This document shows positions 56,183 to 64,000 of a stretch of DNA of 64,000 bases, in pieces. The stretch's first letter is position 1. Every line of letters begins with the position of its first letter. The stretch comes from Nansenia antarctica (taxonomy: Eukaryota > Chordata > Actinopteri > Argentiniformes > Microstomatidae), in the NCBI GenBank assembly GCA_963989245.1, contig OZ022342.1, positions 55,295,370 to 55,359,369 of the forward strand, written 5' to 3'. A program made the translations under genes and the position numbers. The notes beneath the pieces were generated by a model, which saw only the letters and a list, made by a program, of their open reading frames with translations, had not been told where the DNA came from and did not search any database.

Positions 56183-57990
56183 TTAATCATAACTGGTGCA
56201 AAACATGAAGGTTTTTAGCTTAGATTTAAATATTTTAAGGGTTTGGGCCTGTTTGATTTCTTCAGGGAGTTTGTTCCAGGAGCATGCAGCAGCGTGACTG
56301 AAAGCTGCTGCACCGTGTTTTGTTTTTACTCTTGGAATTATTAGCTGATTTGTCTCAGCTGACCTTAGGGACCTTGCGGGAATATAGGGTGGGAGGAGAT
56401 CTGATATGTATTTTGGTCCAAGACCATTTTGTGATTTGTATGTAATTAGGAGGATTTTGAATTCAATTCTCTGAGAGACTGGTAGCCAGTGCAGGGATCT
56501 CAGGATTGGTGTAATGTGTTCAAATTTCTTTGTTTTTGTTAGGACCCTAGCAGCGGCGTTTTGGATGAGCTGCAATTTACGAACAGCTCCTTTAGATAGG
56601 CCTGTTAGTAGACCATTACAATAATCAAGTCTACTCGAAACAAATGCATGGATGAGTTTTTCAAGGTCTTGCTTGGACATGAAACCTCTCATTCTTGTTA
56701 TGTTTTTCAGGTGATAGTAGGCTGATTTAGTTATTGAGTTTATGTGGCTGTTGAAGTTTAGATCGGAGTCTAGAATTACACCAAGATTTCTGACCTGTTT
56801 TTTACTGTGAAGAGAGAGAGAATCAAGTTTTGCACTGACTTTCGATCTTTTGTCAGGTGCACCGAATACAATTATCTCTGTTTTGTCCTTGTTTAGTTGG
56901 AGGAAGTTTTGTGTCATCCAGGCGTTTATTTGCTCAATGCAATTACAGAGATTGTCAATGGGACTATAGTCGTTCGGTGAGAGGGCTATGTAGATTTGAG
57001 TGTCATCCGCATAGTTGTGGTAGGCAATTTTGTTCTTTTTTATGATGTGTCCCAATGGAAGCATGTAGAGATTGAATAGAAGGGGGCCAAGGATTGACCC
57101 TTGGGGAACCCCACATGTCATTTTAATTTGGTCAGATACAAAGTTGCCAATGGAGACATAGTAGCTTCTGTCCTGTAGGTAGGATCTAAACCAGTTTAGG
57201 GCAGTGCCCGAGAGTCCTACCCAGGTTTTTAGTCTATCTATTAGAATGTCATGGTCTACAGTGTCAAAGGCAGCACTAAGATCTAGTAGTACCAAAACTG
57301 AGATTTTTCCGGAGTCTGTGTTTACGCGAATGTCATTAAGGACCTTAATAAGGGCCGTTTCAGTGCTATGTAGGGGGCGAAAGCCTGATTGAAAGTCATC
57401 AAAGAGATCATTTAGGGTCAAATAATTGCTAAGTTGTTCGTGGGCAACCATTTCAATAATTTTTCCTGTACAGGGAAGGTTTGATATGGGTCTGTAGTTG
57501 TTTAGTACAAATGGGTCTAGGCCGTTCTTTTTTAGTAGAGGCTTAATAACTGCAGTTTTCAGGGCTTCAGGGAAGATTCCTGATGAAAGGGAGGTGTTAA
57601 TTATTTGTATTAGTTCGCCTGCCATGCAGCTAAATATGTTTTTAAAAAAGCTTGTTGGCAGGACATCAAGGGCACAGGTGGATGGTTTAAGACGTGACAT
57701 GATTTTATCTAGGGTCTTGTAATCAATGGTGTTAAATTGTGACATGGTTGTTATGTCCGCCCTATTTGGGGTTGTTAATGGGGACATGTTTTTCATGCCT
57801 GACACAGAAGACCTAATGCCTTGTCTAATGGTTTCTATTTTATTGTTAAAAAAGGATGCAAGCTCATTGCATTTACTAGTTGAGTGAAATTCCTGAGCAA
57901 TGGGTGTTGGGGGATTTGTTAGTCTGTCAACAGTTCTGAAAAGGATGCGGGCATTATTTATGTTATTGTTTATGATCTTAGAGAAGCCAT
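56183..57990 (-). CDS. L2 LINE reverse transcriptase, 5'-truncated but open
   Basis: About 600 codons open from the truncation point; the first internal Met is at 57805. Order: NNARILFRTVDRL and CNELASFFNNKIETIRQ upstream, NNYRPISNLPC, LDLSAAFDTVDH, CGVPQGSILGPLLFN, YHNYADDTQIY (catalytic YADD), LQLNKDKTEI, then QLIQNAAARVLT and ILRSLHWLPVSQRI in the C-terminal region, ending TSYD. The N-terminal endonuclease is absent through truncation, so the copy cannot move on its own. Confidence 0.85.
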
Positions 57991-57998
57991 CTCATAAG

Positions 57999-60900
57999 CA
58001 ATGTGATGGCTACTGGAAGGCTGTGTCTACGCCCTGTCCTGCTGGCGATCCAGAATCTGAACAGTTTCTCTCGATGCTCGCTGCTCTGAACCGTTGGCGA
58101 GGTGACGTCATACCTGACAAGATAGGCACAGTCAGGTGCAACTCAGCCGTGTGTCTTGAGCCTGGTCGGGAGTACCTGATGTGGGGCAAGCTACCCAAGT
58201 CCACTATTGTGTCTCCTGGTAGCGCTGTGATGACAGAGCCCACATCGTGTCGCTCAGCTCCAAGAGGGGTTCTGGTGGCCAGAGTTGTTACTCCTTTGTG
58301 GGGAGACGGATGGGTTCCATTGAAGCTGATCAACTCGTCCGACAGGCCCGTCTTGGTAAGACGCAATGCTAAATTGGCCGACGTCTTCTCCTGCATTGCG
58401 CTCGAGGACATGGATGAGACCGGACCTGCTGAGGTCCCACTACTCAGTTGCTGTCAAGTAACCCCGTCCAGTGAAAATGAGGCCCGCACTGTTGATGAGG
58501 AACTGAAGTCCATGGGATTGAGTGGGCTCGACATACACTCCTGTGACGTGTCTGAACAGTGTAGAAGCAAGATGGCTGACCTGGTTGTGCGCTACAAGGA
58601 CATCTTCTCACGCCATCACCTGGATTGTGGAGAGGCAAAGGGCTTCATACATCGCATTCACCTCTCAGATCACAGGCCATTCCGGCTCCCATTCAGACGA
58701 GTGCCCCCCAGTCAGTATCAGAAGTTGCGCCAAGTACTGAGTGAGATGGAGGAGAAAGATATAATCAGGAAGTCAACCAGTGAATATGCATCTCCGTTGG
58801 TTCTTGTATGGAAAAAGAACGGAGATCTCCGTATCTGTACAGACTTTCGCTGGCTGAACAAGAGGACCCTGAAGGATGCTCACCCTCTCCCTCACCAGGC
58901 CGACTGCTTAGCTGCACTTGGAGGTAACTCTTTGTTTAGTACTATGGATCTAACCTCAGGGTTTTATAACATGCCACTACACGAGGATGACAGAAAGTAC
59001 TCTGCCTTTACAACACCTATGGGCTTGTATGAGTATAATCGCCTCCCGCAGGGCCTCTGTAATAGTCCTGGGAGCTTCATGCGTATGATGACTAGCATTT
59101 TCGGAGACCAGAACTATCTGAGCTTACTGGTTTATCTGGATGATTTATTGGTGTATGCCCCTGATGAGAGGACAGCTCTGGAACGCTTGGAGATGGTGTT
59201 CAGTAGACTGCGTGGTCATAACCTGAAATTGGCTCCCAAGAAGTGTTTTTTTCTCCGGAAATCCGTCAAATTCCTCGGCCACATAATTAATGACAACGGT
59301 GTGTTGACTGATCCCAGCAAAGTTGAGAGCATCGCAAAGATGACAAGTGCTGACCTGATGGAAGCGGACGGTGTAACCCCCTCACAGAAACGAATCAGAT
59401 CTTTCTTGGGGATGATCAATTATTACCAGCACTTTGTGCCTAGCTTCTCCGCTATTGCAAAGCCTCTCTTCTCTCTGTTGACGGGCCAGAAGAGAAAAGG
59501 GAAGGTGAAACAGTCCAAACAAAGGTCACAAAGCAGGAAGTTGAATGTTACTGACTGGACCCCCGAAACGGAGCAGGCTTTCCAGAAGCTGAAAACGGCG
59601 CTGGTTGAGACGGCTGTCCTGGCTCACCCTGACTTCAGCCGTCCCTTCATGCTGTCAACGGACGCGTCCCTTGATGGCATCGGTGCTGTCCTGTCGCAGA
59701 TCCAAGAGGGTGAAGACCGAGCGAGGCCAATCGCATTCGCCAGCAAGTCCCTCTCTCAGTCTCAGAGAAACTACCCAGCCCATCGGTTGGAATTCCTAGC
59801 CTTGAAGTGGAGTGTCTGTGACAAGTTCAGCCATTGGTTGAAGGGGCATGATTTCACTGTTTGGACGGACAATAATCCATTGACTCATATTATGACGAAG
59901 CCCAAGCTGGACTGCTGCGAGCAACGATGGGTGGCTAAGTTAGCGAGCTATAACTTCGACATCAAGTACGTGCCAGGCCCACAGAATGTTGTCGCTGATG
60001 CCTTGAGTCGTGTGCCTTTCGTCAAGCAGAGAGTCAGTCACAGATTACTTGAAGAGCCCTACAAGAATCTCCTCTCCGAAGTCCAGGATGTGTCGAGTGC
60101 TTCTGTACAGTACGCCTTCCGGTCGTCCAATGATAGTGGTGACACTCCACGCCAGGCAGAGAGTTACGCTCAAAGTGTCCCATCACCTCTGCATGTCCAC
60201 GCTCAGTCTATGGAGATGGATGAAGTGTCTGTTGTTCTACAGTCATATGACGATCTGTGGGAGGTCGGAGCAAGAACGCGCGCTGTAGCAGTCTTGCACC
60301 ATTTGCCTCAGTTAGTCCCAGGTGGTCAGGACTCACTTCCTGCTTACAGTGAGAAGGAACTCCGGGATGAACAGCTCAGAGACAGGACTCTCTCTCGAGT
60401 CTTGTACTATGTGGAGAGACATCGGAGACCCTCCAGGAGAGAGAGAGATAAGGAATCAGTCACAGTCATGAGGTACCTGAAGCACTGGGAGAAACTTGTT
60501 GTGAGCAATGGGATACTCTACAGAGTCTCGAGGGATCAAGTCGTGAAGTCAAAACGCCGCCAGTATGTGGTTCCTGAGTCTAAGAAAGTTGAAGTTCTGA
60601 GAGGTGTTCATGACCATGCCGGCCATCAAGGTCAGTTCAGGAGTCTTGGCTTGGCCAGACAGAGGTTCTTCTGGCTCAACCTCGACAGAGACGTAAGAGA
60701 CTACGTCCGTAACTGCCAGCGGTGTATTGTCAGTAAGACTGTTGAACCTGCTGCAAGGGCGCCTTTGCAGAGTATCACATCAACCAGGCCACTTCAGCTG
60801 GTTTGCATTGATTTCTGGTCAGCGGAGGACTCAAGGAACAAGTCAGTTGATGTGTTAGTTGTTACTGACCATTTTACAAGAATGGCCCAGGCATTCCCCT

Positions 60901-61616
60901 GCAAAGATCAGTCAGCCAAACAGGTGGCGAGAGTTCTATGGGACAAGTTCTTCTGCGTCTTTGGGTTCCCAGAACGTATCCATAGCGACCAGGGAGCTAG
61001 CTTCGAGAGTCAACTAGTGAGTGAGCTGCTCAGAGTCTCCGGTGTCAGAAAGTCGCACACAACCCCGTATCACCCGATGGGTAACGGTAGTGTGGAACGT
61101 TTCAATAGAACTCTCGGTAACATGATCCGAGCGCTTGAACCAGAGGCAAAAATCAACTGGCCGAGGCGTTTGCAAACTCTGACGTTCATGTACAATAGCA
61201 CAGCGCATGAGTCAACTGGCTATGCACCTTTCTATCTGATGTTCGGGCGTACTCCTCGTCTCCCTGTCGATATACTCTTCCGGACAGTCCTGAATGATCC
61301 AGCTGTGGTCAGCTACGACAAGTATGTGATGTCTCTCACGAAGGATCTGAGAGAAGCTATGGTCATAGCCCAGGAACATGTCATAAAAGAACAGCACCGT
61401 CACACAGAGCTCTACAACAGACGAGTGAAAGGGCCCACCATTGACGTCGGAGACCGTGTGCTGTTGGCGAACAAGAGAGAGAGAGGAAAGAGAAAGGTGG
61501 CTGACCGTTGGGAGTCTACTGTATACACTGTGGTGGATAGGAACTCTGAGACTCACACATATAGGATACAAGACACTGTCACTGGACGAGAGAAGGTAGT
61601 CCACCTAATCTATTGA
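57999..61616 (+). CDS. gypsy Pol: RT, RNase H, integrase
   Basis: About 1205 codons after the LINE, ending TGA at 61614-61616. RT (about 58680-59300): ASPLVLVWKKNGDLRICTDF, LPQGLCNSPGSF and VYLDDLLVY (YLDD at about 59133). RNase H (about 59640-60010): STDASLDGIGAVLSQ, WTDNNPL, ADALSRVP. Integrase (about 60590-61300): HDHAGHQG with CQRC zinc domain, then D, D and E of the core in CIDFWSAED, IHSDQGASF and HPMGNGSVERFNRTLG. The frame equals that of the protease piece once the LINE and one ATAAG copy are set aside. Bases 57900-57993 in the same open frame belong to the LINE. No internal stop. Confidence 0.9.
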   Translation, partial: QCDGYWKAVSTPCPAGDPESEQFLSMLAALNRWRGDVIPDKIGTVRCNSAVCLEPGREYLMWGKLPKSTIVSPGSAVMTEPTSCRSAPRGVLVARVVTPLWGDGWVPLKLINSSDRPVLVRRNAKLADVFSCIALEDMDETGPAEVPLLSCCQVTPSSENEARTVDEELKSMGLSGLDIHSCDVSEQCRSKMADLVVRYKDIFSRHHLDCGEAKGFIHRIHLSDHRPFRLPFRRVPPSQYQKLRQVLSEMEEKDIIRKSTSEYASPLVLVWKKNGDLRICTDFRWLNKRTLKDAHPLPHQADCLAALGGNSLFSTMDLTSGFYNMPLHEDDRKYSAFTTPMGLYEYNRLPQGLCNSPGSFMRMMTSIFGDQNYLSLLVYLDDLLVYAPDERTALERLEMVFSRLRGHNLKLAPKKCFFLRKSVKFLGHIINDNGVLTDPSKVESIAKMTSADLMEADGVTPSQKRIRSFLGMINYYQHFVPSFSAIAKPLFSLLTGQKRKGKVKQSKQRSQSRKLNVTDWTPETEQAFQKLKTALVETAVLAHPDFSRPFMLSTDASLDGIGAVLSQIQEGEDRARPIAFASKSLSQSQRNYPAHRLEFLALKWSVCDKFSHWLKGHDFTVWTDNNPLTHIMTKPKLDCCEQRWVAKLASYNFDIKYVPGPQNVVADALSRVPFVKQRVSHRLLEEPYKNLLSEVQDVSSASVQYAFRSSNDSGDTPRQAESYAQSVPSPLHVHAQSMEMDEVSVVLQSYDDLWEVGARTRAVAVLHHLPQLVPGGQDSLPAYSEKELRDEQLRDRTLSRVLYYVERHRRPSRRERDKESVTVMRYLKHWEKLVVSNGILYRVSRDQVVKSKRRQYVVPESKKVEVLRGVHDHAGHQGQFRSLGLARQRFFWLNLDRDVRDYVRNCQRCIVSKTVEPAARAPLQSITSTRPLQLVCIDFWSAEDSRNKSVDVLVVTDHFTRMAQAFPCKDQSAKQVARVLWDKFFCVFGFPERIHSDQGASFESQLVSELLRVSGVRKSHTTPYHPMGNGSVERFNRTLGNMIRALEPEAKINWPRRLQTLTFMYNSTAHESTGYAPFYLMFGRTPRLPVDILFRTVLNDPAVVSYDKYVMSLTKDLREAMVIAQEHVIKEQHRHTELYNRRVKGPTIDVGDRVLLANKRERGKRKVADRWESTVYTVVDRNSETHTYRIQDTVTGREKVVHLIY

Positions 61617-62332
61617 TGTTGGTGAACTTTCTGCCGGTGTATGATACGAGTGTGATCTCTGACCCAGTTTCATCCCTGTCTGCTGTTCATACATCAAATG
61701 AGCCAAGTGACATGTCCGTGTCGGAAGTGGAACAGGATTCCTTGCCTGGAGAAGTGAGTAGAGGAACCGCGTTCGAGTCGGAGAGAGTGGATTCCTGTCC
61801 TGGGAGTGAGGGAGGGGAGGTTGAAGACATGGAGTATGGGGGAAGAGCTGTTCGGGAGAGGGATGTTCCCTTGACTGTTCCAGAGCCCAAGGATCCCAAG
61901 GGAAGAACCCTGGAGTGGGTCACCCAGTTACCATTCCCTGACCACTCACGGACAGAGGCTACTAACACTGTAGTGTCTTCAGTCTCGTTTGCCCCTCAGA
62001 GGGTCCCCGAGCAGATGGCTGAGGAGCAAATGGTAGATCAGTCCATTAACTCTGATTCTAGATTTGTGGTTAGCGCTGATGATTGTACTGATGTTTCTGG
62101 TAACACAAATCAGACAGATGATGCTAGTGACACAATGCGTACTGACACTCTAGCTTCTGTCACACAGTGTGAACATCCTAGTACAGTCACACAGGTCAAG
62201 TCCAAGTTTGGTCGCCTTATCAAACCAGTTGACAGATTGATTTATACTATGTCAGGACAAGACATTATCCAAGACACTAAGTCAAACATTCGAGCTGTTT
62301 GTAGGTCAGTGTTCCAGGCTTTCCACAGTTAG
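61616..62332 (+). CDS. third ORF of the gypsy element (C-terminal Pol extension or separate protein)
   Basis: 238 codons from the ATG at 61616, which shares its A with the pol stop (TGATG). It lies in the -1 frame relative to pol. Acidic, Ser/Thr-rich, with SKFGRLIKPVDRLIYTM near the end. That motif resembles the basic RxGRxxKPxxRL end of fish gypsy integrases, so it may be the integrase tail split off by a frameshift. Coupled reinitiation is the alternative. Confidence 0.65.
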   Translation: MLVNFLPVYDTSVISDPVSSLSAVHTSNEPSDMSVSEVEQDSLPGEVSRGTAFESERVDSCPGSEGGEVEDMEYGGRAVRERDVPLTVPEPKDPKGRTLEWVTQLPFPDHSRTEATNTVVSSVSFAPQRVPEQMAEEQMVDQSINSDSRFVVSADDCTDVSGNTNQTDDASDTMRTDTLASVTQCEHPSTVTQVKSKFGRLIKPVDRLIYTMSGQDIIQDTKSNIRAVCRSVFQAFHS

Positions 62333-62660
62333 ATAAGCCGAAGCTCAGTTCAGTGCATGTATACACTGTGCACACTGACATCCTATGACATATAGGTTTG
62401 TTCGTTATTCTGATTGTTTCATAAGAGGTTGTGGCCTCTTGAAGGCTAGTAATACACAGTGAAAAAAGGGTCTTGTGGGGTGTAGAACGCATCCTACCGC
62501 CAGTAGTTGGTTGGAGAGATAGTTTACCTCTCTTTCCACTTCATCCTTATAGGATACTTTTCAGGTTGGCTGTCCTGTCCTTTGGCGGCCCTATGTAATA
62601 GTGTAAAAAGTAAAAAGTAGTATTTAAATGTATAGTTGCTGCTCAAGGTTGGCGAAATTC

Positions 62661-62672
62661 AGGGGAGGTGGG
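62661..62672 (+). promoter_or_regulatory. polypurine tract of the gypsy element
   Basis: AGGGGAGGTGGG directly before the 3' LTR. Confidence 0.75.
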
Positions 62673-63317
62673 TGTAACAGAGTTGGGAATGTATGTTTAG
62701 TTGTGGTGAATGTAGATGAGTTTCGCCGTGCTTGAGCAGCCCTGGTTGTTGTTGGAGCCCCCCCTTTGGAGTTTGGGTGTACTGCAGGTCTGCGCGTTCT
62801 TTTGTCCTTCTGTTGTTGCCGTACTTACGGTGGTACCAGAACATGGCTGCCATCTTAATGGGTACGTGTGTGATGTAAAATGCTCCTCGTGTTTTGTTGT
62901 TTTCTGTGGAGAATCTTGTAATGTAGGGTGAAAATGTTGGTGTAGTATTGTGATGATGTGATGTATTGTGATGATGTGAAACAGAACATTTATTGTATGT
63001 TATTTTGAACGCGCAGATTCACAAGAGTTGCAGACCAGAGAAGAATTGTGTTTTATATGTCTTCTCTGCAGGTATGTTGCGCCACATGTTGTTTGTAATT
63101 GTTATTTGTAATGTTTGAGGGAAATTTGTGTTCTTTCTGTAAACAAATTATCCTGATGTGAAATATACATACACGGTGGGACAAGCAGAACATGGCTGCC
63201 ATCTTAATGGATTCACAAGAGTTGCAGACCAGAGAAGAATTGTGTTTTATATGTCTTCTCTGCAGGTCAATAAAAAGAATTGATTGAAAGAAGGTTGCCT
63301 GTTTGACCATCGTTACA
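62673..63317 (+). repeat. 3' LTR of the gypsy element
   Basis: 645 bp, TGTAACAG...CGTTACA. Lacks about 24 bp present in the 5' LTR near 52762 and differs by a few bases (for example TGCGCC against TGCTCC). Confidence 0.93.
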
Positions 63318-63637
63318 CAACCCTGATAAATCTATAACGATCATAATTATCATAATTAAATACGGCTTATTAACGGGTGATTAACCCAGTCGTCGTGAGA
63401 TATTGATATTGATATTTGTTTCAACTTCACTGTTTCGTGGTGCAAGGAACCGGCTTGGTGTGTCAATTAGCCACAAATGAACAGACACGGTGATCGACTA
63501 ATGACATTACACACGGGTAGAGCCGTTGGGTCAATGCGTTCATAATTCACCTCCATAAATTACTTCAATCAATTACATCTTGTAATGCAGTCAGTGGTGT
63601 TGTACTCTGCTGTTGAAGGGCTATCTAAACAATACAC
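63318..63637. other. flanking sequence, nothing recognised
   Basis: AT-rich, no coding signal. Missing 5' exons of gpat4 were not found here. Confidence 0.5.
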
Positions 63638-63855
63638 AGTGGCGGCTGTGGCTCAGGAGGGAGAGCCGGCGTCTAATGATCGCAAGCTCGGCAGCTCGGC
63701 GGTTCAAACCCCGGCTGGCCACATGTCGAGGTGACCTTGAGCAAGGCACTGAACCTCTAATTGCTCCAGGGTCTGTCCATGGCTCTGGGCCCTTACCCCT
63801 TGCCTAGAGCATAAATACATTTCGTTGTACTCTTTGCAATGACAAAGGTTGAACC
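63638..63855 (+). mobile_element. tRNA-derived SINE
   Basis: GGCGGCTGTGGCTCAGGAGG (A-box region) and GGCGGTTCAAACCCCGGC (B box) are followed by CACATGTCGAGGTGACCTTG and AGCAAGGCACTGAACC, a widespread fish SINE body. The tRNA-like fold is incomplete, so it is not called a tRNA gene. Confidence 0.75.
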
Positions 63856-64000
63856 CTCTTCTACATAACCGACACAAAAACTCATACATTTGTGGACTTA
63901 GCAGTGATTGAACTCACCTCTCTCCAGTCTGAGTAAGCAAAGATTATCTAGTTAAGCTTGTACTACTGATAGTAGGATAACTCTCTTGTTTACTCTATAT
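63856..64000. other. no feature recognised
   Basis: Short AT-rich end of the window. Confidence 0.5.

Larger units (their letters stand above)
55432..57993 (-). mobile_element. L2-type LINE inserted in gypsy pol
   Basis: 2.56 kb on the minus strand, flanked by ATAAG (55427-55431 and 57994-57998). The 3' tail is (CTTGC)n after ACTTTGAATTGCCCCTGTTG, typical of fish L2. 5'-truncated. The 3' UTR contains a 10-bp minisatellite and a duplicated 130-bp segment. Confidence 0.9.
52490..63317 (+). mobile_element. Ty3/gypsy LTR retrotransposon interrupted by an L2 LINE
   Basis: 10.8 kb: LTR 52490-53157, primer-binding site 53159, gag 53435-54952, protease and pol in the -1 frame split by a 2.6-kb LINE, a third ORF, polypurine tract, LTR 62673-63317. 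Domain order PR-RT-RNase H-IN is that of Ty3/gypsy. LTRs are 668 and 645 bp; most of the difference is one 24-bp indel, plus a few substitutions, so the insertion is fairly recent. No matching 5-bp target duplication is seen (GCAGG left, CAACC right). Confidence 0.92.

Noticed and set aside
57900..57998. Start of the gypsy pol ORF at 57900
   Set aside because: Bases up to 57993 are antisense LINE sequence that happens to stay open; true pol resumes at 57999.
63638..63720. Possible tRNA gene
   Set aside because: A and B boxes are present, but the stem pairing fails and a SINE body follows.

Overview
The window is vertebrate, almost certainly teleost, genomic DNA. Genes are split by GT-AG introns. 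Fish-type dispersed repeats (L2, Rex1-like and I/Nimb-like LINEs, tRNA-derived SINEs, Tc1/mariner elements, MITEs, copia and gypsy elements, an endogenous retrovirus) fill much of the rest, with long (TG)n tracts and a 200-N assembly gap at 11301-11500. The species cannot be named from sequence alone.

Five host genes could be assembled exon by exon, with reading phase agreeing at nearly every junction: rab11fip1 (minus, 33602 to 4906, six coding exons), a pdlim2-like PDZ-LIM gene (minus, 38844-36567, seven exons, 303 aa), a neurl3-like NHR-RING ubiquitin ligase (minus, 42602-40080, four exons, 338 aa), an NK6-class homeobox gene most like nkx6.3 (plus, 43131-45097, three exons, 261 aa) and the 3' half of gpat4 (minus, 48902-46977, seven exons). 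RAB11FIP1, NKX6-3 and GPAT4 lie on human 8p11 and PDLIM2 on 8p21, so the block fits conserved synteny. The genes act in unrelated processes: endosome recycling, actin scaffolding, ubiquitination, endodermal or neural patterning, and glycerolipid synthesis.

Layout. 1-3108: degenerate copy of a multi-copy uncharacterised protein gene, broken by an L2 fragment and a 26-bp minisatellite. 4906-33602: rab11fip1. Its 19.5-kb intron 1 carries a MITE, a TIR DNA transposon split by a young endogenous retrovirus (17599-24364), Tc1-like remnants, a SINE, a Rex1-like LINE and a 20-bp minisatellite. 33603-36566: upstream region with a mariner-type MITE. 36567-48902: compact four-gene block. 48990-63317: transposon block holding a mariner relic, a LINE relic, a copia relic, then a 10.8-kb Ty3/gypsy element interrupted by an L2 LINE. 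63318-64000: flank with a SINE.

Most unusual items: (1) the retrovirus has identical 345-bp LTRs, a full-length gag and an in-frame UAG gag-pol boundary, but its open pol frame lacks the protease active site, all of reverse transcriptase and the integrase core, which suggests a young element mobilised in trans; (2) the gypsy element has a textbook G GGA AAC slippery site right before the gag stop, and a TGATG stop/start overlap before a third ORF; (3) a near-perfect 79-bp palindrome starts 8 nt inside a gpat4 intron, and the last gpat4 intron ends in GG rather than AG; (4) part of the nkx6.3 terminal exon and 3' UTR is duplicated into its intron 2; (5) an in-frame 32-residue repeat has expanded in the rab11fip1 coiled coil.
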